Assembly (NCBI GenBank): GCA_037957365.1
Contig: JARHVA010000667.1
Span: 4,108,001-4,172,000, forward strand
From: Torreya grandis
Lineage: Eukaryota; Streptophyta; Pinopsida; Cupressales; Taxaceae
DNA: 64,000 bases
Direction of reading: 5' to 3'
How positions within the stretch are numbered: the stretch's first letter is position 1; every line of letters begins with the position of its first letter. The position numbers and the translations under genes are program-made. A model generated the notes under the pieces. It searched no databases. It was given only the letters and a program-made list of their open reading frames with translations, and was not told the DNA's origin. Positions 22,921 through 34,009 of this stretch are shown piece by piece.

Positions 22921-23827
22921 ATAAAAATAGGAATTAGAACATCAACATGTTAAGTTTGAAATCAAGCCATCTTCAGATTCTAAAACTGAGTAAATTCAGC
23001 CATTTTTTGATGGTGAAGATGTTGAATATGTTGAAAATTTACAACAACTTGAAGAAACACTGCAAAAATCAAAGTGGAGGTCAAAACATGAGGAAACACC
23101 TCCACAATCAGTATGGAGATCTACATGAGTCAGGCATCCTCCTAGTAAGTGTAGTCCCAATATTTCAATTTCTTTGATTTCTAATGATAGGGAACCTAGT
23201 TGTTATTAGAAACCATTAGAAGATATAGATAGTGTCAAATAAAAAAGGGCAATGCAGGAGGAAATGAATGCCTTTGCTAAGAACAAGTCATGGGACTTAG
23301 TAGAACTTATAAAAGGTAGAAAACTTGCTGGTTGAAAATGGGTTTACAAATGAAAGATAGGTTGTGATGAAAATTTTGAAAGGTACAGGGGTAGATTTGT
23401 GGCAAAAAAATTTTCAAAAAAAATAAGGTATTGATTACCACAAAATATGTTTACCAGTGGTTAAACTTGTTTCAATTTGAGTTATTTTAGCCTTAGCAGA
23501 TTTACTTGATCTAGAGTTAGAGCAGTTAGATATTAAAACATCATTTTTGCATGGAGATCTAGAAGAGGATATATATATGGAACAACCCGATGGGTTTGTA
23601 CAAGATATAAAAACCTTTTTATTCGCAAGCTCTGGAAATCATTGTATAGCTTGAAACAATCACCTAGACAATAGTACAAGAAGTTTGATTCCTTCATGGA
23701 GAGCCAAAAAAAATTTAAGAGTGAGTATGAACATTGTGTTTACTTCAAGTTTTTGGACAATGGCTCATTCATTATATTGACATTATATGTTGATAATATG
23801 CTTGTATCAAGAAAAATCATGGTAGAA
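22921..23827 (+). pseudogene. Reverse transcriptase remnant of D, part 1
   Basis: AMQEEMNAFAKNKSWDLVEL (from about 23250) begins RT. WVYK, YRGRFVAKKFSKK, IDYHKICLPVVKLVSI and LELEQLDIKTSFLHGDLEEDIYMEQPDGFVQ follow, so the palm is present, unlike in family A. The active-site box at 23786-23797 reads YVDN in place of YVDD. The sequence is then cut by A3 at 23828-23832 (ATAAA). Confidence 0.88.
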
Positions 23828-23832
23828 ATAAA

Positions 23833-25004
23833 TGTTGGGAGATAAACCGGAAGCACACAATTTGATTACCAAACCAAGCAACTTAATATGCGGAAATTAA
23901 CCAGATTCACCAAGTAACTAGAATTCAGAATAACACATGATATGAGAGACAATACACAACTTGTATTAACACTTTATACAGAAAAGAATACAATAAAGAA
24001 GATGCCACTTCTTCTCCACCACCTTACAGAGGTTTCCCACACCTCAAGTGAACAGTAATTCTTCTCCCCAAAGCTCTCCCTCTTACAGGTCCCAACACCC
24101 AACTCAAAATACAGAGTTGGTGTTCACCTCCCGTGCTCCACGCACACCACAAGTGCTCCACGCATTCCACAAGCACTCCACGTGCTCCACAAGTACTCAA
24201 GGTACTTCAAGTAGATCTCCCATGAATCTGCAACAACCTGCAATTCAACACACCATACTTATGGAAGGAACTCCCTTGCCTTCCTCTTGCTCTATCCGAG
24301 TACACACCTGTACTCCAAGTAGATCCTGCCTGATACTGCTCCCTGTTGTGTTGCTGTCTATATGACCTTGCACACCTGCAAATCAAACAACGGTTCTGCT
24401 CACCTGTGAACCTCGACCTTGCACACACATACCCCTGTAGATCAATGATCTTACTTACCATGTAGATCTCCTATATAGGCCATGCAACTGTGACCAAGAT
24501 CTTACACTCCTGAAGAATCCAGCTGACTCTCCAATCCAGCACCAACACACCTGGTACTGAGGCACTAGGAGGAACGCACCATTGCTCTACCTCACACACA
24601 GAAGGAGCTTATAATTATGCTCTCTTACTCCCTAGCAAACTTTTCCAATACAACCATGAGTCTATTATATAGATCTCATCCAAACAATAATTAGACATCT
24701 AATTACAATAATTAGATCCGCAGCTCTCAGTCTATAATTAGCCCTGATCATGCAAACACTTGGTTCGTTAGCTAACTGCCCGTAATTAGCTCGCAGTCAA
24801 ACCACACAGGTGACCGACGCCGGTCCATGTCTGCCTGGAGGTGACCGACGTCGGCCGATATATGACCAACGTCGGTTGCTTCTCTATGCTCTCCCGCCGA
24901 CGTCGGCTGATCAGACCGACCCCAACTTCTCTGCAACTCAGCAACCTTCAGCAACCTCCTCTCCTGTTTGCATCAGTGAAGCTTTTAGCTCCACAATCCT
25001 AACA
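23833..25004 (-). repeat. 3' LTR of A3 (1172 bp)
   Basis: It is bounded by TSD ATAAA on the left and by the complement of the polypurine tract (atctcccacttgg) on the right. It contains a TATA-like TATATAATA at 24663-24671 (minus) and several gacgtcggt motifs at 24800-24925. Confidence 0.93.
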
Positions 25005-25164
25005 ATCTCCCACTTGGAGATAAACAACTGCACTGTACCTGTACCTATACTCCGTCTAATCTGTTTCCTGGTTTGTATCCCTCTTCAAGCTCCCACCTGA
25101 AGACAACCCACCACACATCCCGTGGTGTACCACCTGTCATCCGAGTACCCTGCCACATCTGAAC

Positions 25165-25830
25165 CTACAACACCTGTAGTGAAGTCCTGACCCTGCATAG
25201 CAACACCTGCTGCCGGTCCCTCTCAGAAAACCTGAGAACCCACTTCCCTGAATTGGCTCCTAACTCTCTGACAGCTCCCACTGCATGGGAATACTCAGGT
25301 CTATACCAGACCTCATGTGATTTTGGACACTGTACCTGTCCAGCCCTTAGTGTGCTCCAGCTCTGCATCCCGAACCTCACCAACACCTGATTCACATCAG
25401 CTCCCACTCGAGACAAAATCAACCGTGATCTCCATGTCTCCCATGTCAAAGAATTCCGCTGCTCCAAACTCCCCCTGACATGCCACTAAACTAATCTTAC
25501 CCTTAGCTCAGCAAAACCCTGTATGTACACCCCTGCTAGCTAGCATACTATCCACATACAGAAACAGAATGATGTCATGACTCATCATCCCCCTAGTAAG
25601 GCAAACCACAGTAGTTACCCTGACACTGACTGAAGCCATGCTTCGTCCTCCACCTGTCAAAACCTGTACCACTGTCCTACAGCTCCTCAAGACCATATCC
25701 CTGATCTTCCGTCTCACGTATCCGTTCTCTCTATTCTTCTACTAAGGTATCCATTCATCTCTGTGCTTTCATACCTGCTGGCAACCCTACCAAAACACAC
25801 CTGTCTGGTTCTCCTCCAAGGAATCACATC
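25165..25830 (-). pseudogene. RT / RNase H remnant of A3
   Basis: Minus-strand frames 25508-25717 and 25165-25467 contain, in shifted phases, the RT fingers segment, a WYKRFD-type segment and LFLYVDSMLASR (canonical YVDDMLVA). The palm block is missing, as in A1 and A2. The RNase H part is reduced to a WVLRFSERD-like piece at the position of WILRYLRGT. Most CpG sites are intact compared with A1, in line with a younger age. Confidence 0.75.
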
Positions 25831-25993
25831 CTCATCCATGCCAAGCTCACACCTGTTTCCTGGATCCTTCCTGCTATAAAATCAGCAACAAGTATGAAGA
25901 AGAGGAACACAAATTTGAGGGCCTACTTACGCCTTCAATCCTCCATATGGGTGTTTGAGACTCCTTGACAACATGTTGTCCACCCAAAATTAG

Positions 25994-26950
25994 TTACAGT
26001 GACCGACCTCGGTCACTCCACAGTCTACATCCGACCGACGTCGGTTCCATGCGTCTGTACCTGACTACCAACCTGCCAGCGCTGGTGTCCCTGCTGCCGA
26101 CGTCGATCCTCTGACTGACATCGGTACTGTCAACGTCAGTTTCCTGACCGACGTCGGTCTTACCCTGCCTGACATCACCGGCTTCGGTCTGCACATGACC
26201 GACCTCGGCACCTGTCTGTTCGACACCGGTTCCTCCTAACCGACATCGGTACCTGTGTTCGCCTGTGAGTGATGACTTTTTACCCGCGAGCTTCTTTGAA
26301 TCAAAACCCATGTCCAAACTGCCCTGCTCAGAAGTATCCAGCCACATCCACTGGGTTCTGTCTGCCATCTCCTCCATAAACACCAAGGCTTTCCAGTTCT
26401 TAAGCCTGTCAAATATATCTGTCTTTCGCTTAAGAACATGCATCTCCTTCCTGCTCATGTGACCAAGCCTACGAAGCCACGTCTCCGCAACAGAAGAAAA
26501 ATTAGTAATATAAACAAGTAGATAAAGGGTACCTATTTTCTTACCACCAGCTAATTCAAGTGCATCCGCTGTGAGAGTTCTTGTGCATCTCTCATCACCC
26601 AATCTTTCTGAAGAAATTAGCCATATCTCCAAACCTGGGACCTGCATGACCTTCATCAACACCTGTGTGTTGGCCGCCTGTAATTTCAGCTTCACTTCCC
26701 CTTTGCCAATTCTTTGGCAAGGCTCACCAGCTCCTCTACCTGGAACTGCATGGAAAGAGGCAACTGAATCTTTTATCCAAGATTCAACTTTATCCAAGAA
26801 ACCTCCAAGAACATCCTGTGCAATAACACCTGCAACATCTGCTTCTTCAGTTTCTTCATGCTGATCTGCTACCAACCAACAATAATCTTTTACCTGCTCT
26901 TTCTTTCCATAGGACCGTGAGTAACCATCTGTGCTTTTCAACTCTTCCAT
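25994..26950 (-). pseudogene. 318-codon frame of A3: knuckle, protease, GAG-pre-integrase, then D-V-G repeats
   Basis: This is the longest frame in the family. Residues 1-30 hold a decayed CCHC knuckle (SYGKKEQVKDYCWL). Around residue 55, KVESWIKDSVASFHA keeps the protease D-S but reads V for G. Residues about 90-175 are GAG-pre-integrase (VMQVPGLEIWLISS, RRLGHMSRKEMHVL). Residues about 175-195 come from integrase (KTDIFDRLKNWKALV). From about residue 230 the frame reads through the palindrome cluster and yields a low-complexity tail of TDVGQ / VDSTDVSQ type. The tail is probably a by-product of DNA repeats kept in phase. Enzymatic activity is unlikely; a Gag-related structural role cannot be excluded. 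Confidence 0.75.
26000..26245 (-). repeat. ACCGACGTCGGT palindrome cluster, A3 internal
   Basis: Exact ACCGACGTCGGT lies at 26034-26045 and 26147-26158. The second extends to the 14-bp palindrome GACCGACGTCGGTC. About ten further variants with one to three changes fill the tract. It is CpG-rich compared with the AT-rich surroundings. Confidence 0.85.
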
Positions 26951-27050
26951 TCTTAGCTTACTTTGATCTGCTGTTGCTCTACTCCCACTCGATCAGAAAC
27001 CCCTGAGAGTGCCCTGTAACCAAACACAAAACCTGCTTCCTCCAACCTTA

Positions 27051-27107
27051 GCTCTGATACCACTTGTTGGTATCAAGCTATGAGCCAACAACCTTGCTCT
27101 GATACCA
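27051..27107 (-). promoter_or_regulatory. Duplicated primer binding site of A3
   Basis: gctctgatacca occurs at 27051-27062 and again at 27096-27107, 45 bp apart. The outer copy is two bases from the LTR. Between them, ttggtatcaagc...ccaaca mimics the LTR terminus, so the duplicated unit is LTR end plus PBS. Confidence 0.88.
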
Positions 27108-27109
27108 CT

Positions 27110-28281
27110 TGTTGGGAGATAAACCGGAAGCACACAATTTGATTACCAAACCAAGCAACTTAATATGCGGAAATTAACCAGATTCACCAAGTAACTAGAA
27201 TTCAGAATAACACATGATATGAGAGACAATACACAACTTGTATTAACACTTTATACAGAAAAGAATACAATAAAGAAGATGCCACTTCTTCTCCACCACC
27301 TTACAGAGGTTTCCCACACCTCAAGTGAACAGTAATTCTTCTCCCCAAAGCTCTCCCTCTTACAGGTCCCAACACCCAACTCAAAATACAGAGTTGGTGT
27401 TCACCTCCCGTGTTCCACGCACACCACAAGTGCTCCACGCACTCCACAAGCACTCCACGTGCTCCACAAGTACTCAAGGTACTTCAAGTAGATCTCCCAT
27501 GAATCTGCAACAACCTACAATTCAACAGACCATACTTATGGAAGGAACTCCCTTGCCTTCCTCTTGCTCTATCCGAGTACACACCTGTACTCCAAGTAGA
27601 TCCTGCCTGATACTGCTCCCTGTTGTGTTGCTGTCTATATGACCTTGCACACCTGCAAATCAAACAATAGTTCTGCTCACCTGTGAACCTCGACCTTGCA
27701 CACACATACCCCTACAGATCAATGATCTTACTTACCATGTAGATCTCCTATATAGGCCATGCAACTGTGACCAAGATCCTACACTCCTGAAGAATCCAGC
27801 TGACTCTCCAATCCAGCACCAACACACCTGGTACTGAGGCACTAAGAGGAACGCACCATTGCTCTACCTCACACACAGAAGGAGCTTATAATTATGCTCT
27901 CTTACTCCCTAGCACACTTTTCCAATACAACCATGAGTCTATTATATAGATCTCATCCAAACAATAATTAGACATCTAATTACAATAATTAGATCCGCAG
28001 CTCTCAGTCTATAATTAGCCCTGATCATGCAAACACTTGGTTCGTTAGCTAACTGCCCGTAATTAGCTCACAATCGAACCACACAGGCGACTGACGCCGG
28101 TCCCTGTCTGCCTGGAGGTGACCGACGTCGGCCGATATATGACCGACGTCGGTTGCTTCTCTATGCTCTCCCACCGACGTCGGCTAATCAGACCGACCCG
28201 AACTTCTCTGCAACTCAGCAACCTTCAGCAACCTCCTCTCCTGTTTGCATCAGTGAAGCTTTTAGCTCCACAATACTAACA
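27110..28281 (-). repeat. 5' LTR of A3 (1172 bp)
   Basis: It has the same length as 23833-25004 and near-identical sequence. Exact ACCGACGTCGGT is at 28142-28153, and a TATA-like TATATAATA is at 27940-27948 (minus), the likely promoter of this copy. Confidence 0.93.
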
Positions 28282-28286
28282 ATAAA

Positions 28287-29017
28287 CAATTTAAAGGTTC
28301 ATCTAGCTAGGACATTTGATATGAAGAATCTAGAAGTAACAAAACAAATCTTAGGCATGGAAATACATAGAGATGAGAAAAATGGTAATATTTAGTTATC
28401 ACAACAAAGGTATTTGGAAAAGATACTAACCAGATTTAGTATGAATTATGTGAAGCCAATTAGTATCCCTTTTGCTTCCCTTTTCAAGTTGCCTTCAAGT
28501 TTATGTCCTAGTAGTGATAAAGAAAAGTAGTATATGTCTCATGTATCATGTGCTAGTGCAGTAGAAATTTTAATTTATGCTAGAGTATGTATAAGGCCAG
28601 ACATTTCACATGTAGTTGGAGTTGTTAGTTGATATATGGTAAAGAACATTGGGTAGCAATGAAGTGTGTATTTTTCTACTTACGAGGCATAAATGACTAT
28701 TGCATCACTTATAATAGAACTGGTGATTCTATTTGTGGATATGTTGATTTTGATTTTGTAGAAGATCTAGACAAAATAAGATTAACATCTAGTTATGTTT
28801 TTACATTTGTAGGTGGACCTATTAGTTGGATGTCAAAGCTTCAAAAGACTAGTGTTGCATCAATTATTGAGGAAAAATATGTGGCTACCTATCATGTTTG
28901 TTAAGAGGTAATTTGGTAAAGGGCATATTGAGTGAATTTGGAAGAGAGAAATATAAAATAAAGGTATTATGTGATAGTCAGAGTGTAATTTATTTATCCA
29001 AGAATCTAGTTTATCAT
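28287..29017 (+). pseudogene. RT C-terminus and RNase H remnant of D, part 2
   Basis: The reading resumes right after the A3 TSD with NLKVHLARTFDMKNLEVTKQILGMEI, the RT thumb/connection that normally follows YVDDML. QQRYLEKILTRFSMNYVKPIS and KEKxYMSHVSCASAV are the conserved connection. RNase H follows in frame 28629-28904 (GYVDFDFVEDLDKIRLTSSYVF, SWMSKLQKTSVASIIEEKYVA) and in the next frame (VLCDSQSVIYLSKNLVYHS). E is inserted just before the terminal block. Several stops interrupt the frame. Confidence 0.88.
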
Positions 29018-29022
29018 AGTAG
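29018..29022. repeat. Target-site duplication AGTAG, left of E
   Basis: AGTAG precedes TGTTGTCC at 29023 and recurs at 38624-38628, after which the RNase H of D continues. Confidence 0.9.
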
Positions 29023-29379
29023 TGTTGTCCCCCAAAAATATCACTCATTTTTGGGACAATATTTGACAACATTTAAACTATTTTGGTCCAACAGACCAAA
29101 ATCCTCTCTCCCCTTCTCAAAAATTGTTTTGGGCATTCAAATTGTTCATTATTCAAGCTTTTTCAGATTTCTACAGACTCTGCAGGCTTAAATCTACGAA
29201 CTCAGTTCTACAGACTTCACAAGAAGGAATCTACGGACCCAAATCTATGGACTCTGCAAGATTGAATCTACAGACTCTGCAGAAAGAAATCTACGGACTC
29301 ATATCTACAGACTCCACAGGTTTAAATCTATGAACTCTGCAGATATGTAACTATGGACTCAACATGCTTGAAATTAGCA

Positions 29380-30015
29380 AGTTCAATAAGTTCAACAAGT
29401 TCAAAGGCTTCTTTAGGTGAGTTCAATCAAAAGGACAAGTTTCCAACACTTAGTCATTTTTCAAGATTGGTTCAATGCCTTGGTTCAACCAAAAGAATTC
29501 ATTGGCAAGCTTATATGCAGTGTTTGAACTATTGAACCATTGAACTATTGAACCTTGAACCATTTTGGTTCAACGGGTTCAATGGGTTCAAAGGTTCAAT
29601 GTCATCAATAAGAGTTAAGTGCATTTGTCAAGGTTCAAAGTTTAACTGCTTCAAGGTTCAACTGCTTCAAAACACTTATCAAAGAAAAGAAGGCTTGAAC
29701 CATTGAACCATTGAACCACTTTGGTTCAAAGGTTCAACAGGTTCAAAGGTTCAACAAGTTCAATGGCCATATGGTTCAATGCAGTTTGGTTCAAAGCATT
29801 TGGTTCAAGCGATCAAGTGAATGAGTGGAACACAAGAAAGTGATTGAACCATTAAACCATTGAACCTTGAACCAACAAGGTTCAACAAGTTTAATGGTTC
29901 AACAGATTCAATCAGTTCAAAACAATCAAAAGACTTAGACAAAAAGATGGTTTCAAAAGCGATTGAACCGTTGAATCAAAGTTGGTTCAATCGGTCAGTT
30001 CAATTGGCAGGTTCA
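29380..30015 (+). repeat. GGTTCAA / TTGAACC field in E 5' LTR
   Basis: By eye about 29 copies of GGTTCAA or its complement TTGAACC fall in about 630 bp, often paired as ttgaaccattgaacc or ggttcaaaggttcaac. The 3' LTR has the matching field at about 35925-36540. Confidence 0.85.
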
Positions 30016-30029
30016 AAGGGCTGCCCCAA

Positions 30030-30215
30030 AGCCAAAGGAAAAAGTGTCCTTATGGAGGGCAGTGAACCAAGCCGAGTGTCCTTGTGGAGGTAAATGAACC
30101 AAGACAATTGCCCTTGCAGAGGGCAGCAAGCAAAAGTAGACAAAGAGAATTCCTTTGAAAAACTGAACTAAGGACAAATAGCCCTTGTAGAGGGTAGGCA
30201 AGGAACATGTAGACC
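30030..30215 (+). repeat. Hairpin-forming gcccttgcagagggc repeats in E 5' LTR
   Basis: Four units of the form gtgYccttRYRgagggca occur at roughly 40-bp steps, with a fifth near 30550. The best one (gcccttgcagagggc) is a 5-bp stem with a 5-base loop. The 3' LTR has the same field at about 36560-36725. Confidence 0.75.
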
Positions 30216-31282
30216 ATTTCAAAGACCAAGTGAAGAGTACAAAATTATTTCAAAAAAGTTCCCATGGAAAATTTAACAAGGCACAAGTCCTTCAGACAAC
30301 ATTTTGTCTGAAGAAATTCACTCAGGGAGAAAAGCCTGACGGAAAGCAAAAGTCTGCCGAAGAAAAACAAAGACCCGATGGGAAGAAAGAACGAAGGAAA
30401 GAAAGGAACAATTCCTTTAGATAAAATGTTTGAAGAAATTCCTTTGGAATTTTGTTCGAAGGAAAAGTTTGAAGCAAAATTCTGTCGACAAAGACAAAAC
30501 CCACCGAGGAGAAAGAAGCCCAAAGGCCATCCGAAGACCGCCCGAAGGGTATGTGCCCTTGCAGGGGGCTCTCACTAAGAAAAAGGGACCTTTCTCAAGA
30601 CCCTGAATGATAGGTCCCATCTAGGAAGGACAAAATAAGAATGCTGAAGGAATTACTGAGGAGATTGATGGGCCTACAGATGTCAACTTTGAGCACTGTG
30701 AACTAGCTGTTGAGATCCAAATGCCTGGTGACATCCCCGCAGTCGTCGAATTCAGGGCAGTAAACTAGCCATTGGCTTTCAACTGATGAAGGGCCCAAAG
30801 ACATAAAATTCATGGAAATGAAATAGCCGTTGATCTTTGAAAGATGGAACATGAACCTGAATGTAAAAGGCTAAAATGCCAAAGGGAAAAACCACTGATG
30901 GAAGAATGTAAGGAGCCAGCAAGACCGAAAGAGATAGCTCGAGAGCTTAGATTGCATAGATAAGGATGAAATATAACAAGGAAAGGGGGAACAATGGAGA
31001 AATATCAGAAAGTTCCATGCATAAGATATGTTTCTAGAAGGTAAAGTAGCCCACCAGGTGGACATTGGAAGAGCACGAACATTCAATGGTGTGGCCTATT
31101 TTTCTGCATCGAGTAAAGCAAATAGTTGTGCACATATCAGGAAACACATCACGTGGCCCATATTAAATACCAACACTCGATTCTAGCATAGCCCATGGAT
31201 AGAATTTAAAATGCATTAAAGGCATTAAATGCATCATAACACATTTTTATGAAACAAAGCGCCCAAGTATTTCTTAGAGCAC

Positions 31283-31290
31283 TATATATT
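31283..31290 (+). promoter_or_regulatory. Putative TATA box of E 5' LTR
   Basis: TATATATT in the context agcactatatattggactctctc is conserved in the 3' LTR at 37773-37780. It would place R/U5 in the last 850 bp of the LTR. Confidence 0.55.
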
Positions 31291-32145
31291 GGACTCTCTC
31301 TTATTGTTTTAGGGGATCTCAGTCTGTAATCAAAAATGAAACTCTACCCAAATTGAAAGGCAATACTAAGACTTTGAGCTCAGATTTTGATCATATTTCA
31401 TTTTTTGAATAAGAAAACAAGTGACTTTTTAGACTTTGTGTTGGAATCACTTGGTTGTTGGGGAAATTGTTCTTATGTCTGTTTCCTTAATACATTTTTT
31501 GTCCATTTGATTAAATAAGTAGAATTAGGGAAAGTAATTAGCAAGGTGTCCTAAAGCTGGTTGTGGAGAGACTTTGTGATTCCACAATTGTCTTTAGTTT
31601 GTCTATTTTTCTATTCCTATGTAATATATCTTGGGATGACTTTGTGCCCTCATTATCCTTTGTATTCTATTTCTATGTAAAAGACCTTGGGATGACTTTG
31701 TGCCCTCATTGTCTTTCGTATTTCACTCTTTGGCAGTTGAGATGGAGACTTTGTGCCTCATTTCATTCTACTGTGTTACTACACCCTATTATAGTTACTT
31801 ATCATCACCCAAAAGATTCCTTTTGTCTTTTGAATAACACTTCTAAAAGAAGAGGAGTGTCTTTTGTCATTTCATTAGGATTTCTACTTTGATTTGTGAA
31901 CAGCATCTTTGAAAAAAGAGATATGGATGGTTTATCTTACCCTTGAGTGTTATTTTCTATTTATATATATAGTATATAGCTCATGCATATCTACAGGGAA
32001 CCTCCCCTTGATGAGAGGAGAGATTTGTCCCCTTTTTATGTAGTAAACCTGCACATCTAGCCAACCAATTTCCCTATGTTGTGGTTGAAGAGACCTATTT
32101 TGCTCATCAGTTAGTTGATCGACAAAATATTCACCCAACAATTTT

Positions 32146-32163
32146 TGGTGACTCTACTGGGGA
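32146..32163 (+). promoter_or_regulatory. Primer binding site of E
   Basis: TGGTGACTCTACTGGGGA lies five bases after the LTR end. It begins TGG, as required for pairing with a tRNA CCA end. The sequence type is common in plant gypsy elements; I do not assign the tRNA. Confidence 0.75.
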
Positions 32164-32659
32164 TCAAACGTGTAATCTAAAGCCTCAAGTTTTAGATTGA
32201 AGCAGTCCCTACCCTTATCCATTATAGACTTTGACGACTCCATTTTGTGTCTTACCCATTATCATTATAGCCTTACCATCTCCCTCCACCTCCACGCCAA
32301 CTGGGATAGAATGCGTAGTTTGAAGCCTCAAGCTTCAAGCTAAAGTAGGGCCAATTCTTTCCCATTTTTATTTCACAATCTGGTAGATCCATGATATACG
32401 CGAATCCAAAGGGATAAAGGTATTTTCAACCCTATATTTGAGTTGGTACAACAAAGTAATTCTGATCTATTTCTTTCACCATCTCGCCTCCAACAAACCA
32501 GGAGCTTTCCTCCTACTAAAGTCAAGTCTCCATTACCAGACAAAGCGTCCATTTCTGCTATTAATAAAGCTTTACCAATAATTATCCCTCTGAGATTTGT
32601 TATTCCACCTTTCCATAGTCATACAATGGCAATTCAAGGCCCCTAGGGTAACTATTTTG

Positions 32660-33700
32660 TTCCACTTAATCTAACTCCACCCCTACATGAGCTCCCACAA
32701 TTCAAGGAAGAATTTCCCCAAGTTATATGGTGATGGGAATGTTCACCTCGATGAACATATTGTAGCCTTCAGCATAGCCTGTGGCATAATAGGTGTAGAA
32801 TTTGAAGACGTGGCAATCAGACTGTTTGTGGAAACTTTACAAGTTGCTACTGCAGATTGGTTATACCACCTACAAGCTCGGTCAGTAACTGACTAGAACA
32901 CTCTCAAAGCCAAATTTGAAGTCAAATTCAAGCCTACAAAAGATGCACATGTTTTTTTGGCTCAATTCACACAAATGAAGAAGGAGCCTCATGAACCAAT
33001 GAGGGATTTCATAGCCAAGTTCGACAAATTGAGGAATAGGATTCCTACTATTGCTCAGCGTATACTTAAGAATCTCAAATGTTGCTTCATCAACTCTCAA
33101 TTGCCTGAAGCAAGTTTTATGTTGAGACGTGCTAGCCAAATAGACCTTGTTGTAGCTCATGATTTGGCTACTGAGGTAGAAAATGATCTTATCTTGGTAG
33201 GAAAGATAAGGAGAGACCCAAACAGAGGTAAATCTTCTTCATCTTTTGAATACTCACCTACAGGCACCACTGATCAAATGGTGTAAAAGCTGGCAAATGA
33301 ACTGCTAGCCTTGAAAAGGCAAATGGCCCAAGGTATGTTTGCTCTTCCTAATCGAGATATGCCAAGAAGGGCATTCCCCAATCAGTCATACCAAGGTAAT
33401 GCTGCTAAGAATCAAGGGCAACCAAATCATCTTCCTCCTCCACAGAAGAACCTTGCCCTTGAAGTGCCTCTAACCAACTCAGCAGTTGGATATCTAGAAA
33501 TTAAACATGATTTCTCTTTCCAACCTGAGTTTGATCAAGAAAATAACATTGATCTCTTCATGGAGGACCAAGAAGAATCAGCTGGTGACTCCAACATTAG
33601 TTTCCTGAATTACCAAGATGAACATAGAAGTAAAGGTAAAGCAGTTGAGGGATCATATGTTGTGTTCACCCATTCCAAGAATCAGTCAGCCTAGTAGGCT
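32660..33700 (+). pseudogene. Ty3/gypsy gag remnant of E
   Basis: Three stretches in one frame (32687-32896, 32957-33286, 33311-33694) are separated by single stops; one of these is TAG where Trp is expected. KLYGDGNVHLDEHIVAF, LFVETLQVATADWLYHL, LKAKFEVKFKPTKDA, and FTQMKKEPHEPMRDFIAKFDKL match the retrotransposon gag domain in order. The C-terminal third is Gln/Asn/Pro-rich. No CCHC knuckle is visible. Apart from these stops, the frame is well kept for more than 330 codons. Confidence 0.85.
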
Positions 33701-34009
33701 GACAAAGAGAAGACAGAGGAGCAACCTCAACCAATAATTACAATTGTTAAGCATGGACCACTCTACCTTTCCAACCAAAGGACCTGGTGATTGCCAGAAA
33801 GGTAAGTGCCTCAAATATCCCTATGCCTTCTACTTCAAATTAGTAAGCTAGTCCTCCCCTTCCAAAAAACCAAAAGGATGAACTCCCATCCTCTCTTCCT
33901 AGTCTATTTCAGTCATTTGACATAATTGACCATGTCAAGAAGACCAAAATTCAAATGTCTGAATTTGAATTCTTGCAATCCAATCATGCACAGTCGGATA
34001 GGTTAGTTT

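Larger units (their letters stand above)
23833..28281 (-). mobile_element. Family A non-autonomous Ty1/copia copy A3 (complete, youngest)
   Basis: Its two 1172-bp LTRs start TGTTGGGAG and end CTAACA on the plus strand. ATAAA flanks both sides (23828-23832 and 28282-28286), and the internal region is 2105 bp. By eye the LTRs differ at about 20 positions, the lowest divergence of any full element here. The first 300 bp are identical. The internal region has the same deletions as A1 and A2. Two PBS copies lie inside the 5' LTR boundary. Confidence 0.94.
29023..32140 (+). repeat. 5' LTR of E (3118 bp)
   Basis: It starts TGTTGTCCCCC and ends TTCACCCAACA. It is built of successive repeat fields: tctacrgactctgcag-type repeats (29165-29370), GGTTCAA/TTGAACC (29380-30015), CCCTTGCAGAGGG-type inverted repeats (30045-30210, again 30550), and a gacttTgtgccctca field (31565-31770). 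No gene is evident; the many short frames are by-products of these repeats. Confidence 0.9.

Noticed and set aside
24048..24365. 105-codon frame conserved at 27325-27642
   Set aside because: It lies within the two LTRs of A3 and is conserved only because the LTRs are near-identical. No domain is seen.
29380..30015. GGTTCAA words as tRNA B-boxes (Pol III promoters)
   Set aside because: The B-box is GGTTCGANTCC. These words lack the following bases, no A-box partner is seen, and the density fits a simple-word field better.
30230..30620. Overlapping frames of both strands at 30.2-30.6 kb as a small basic protein gene
   Set aside because: They lie in a purine-rich repeat field of the E LTR (gaag/aaag words). 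Lys/Glu-rich frames on one strand and Phe/Ser-rich frames on the other are composition effects.
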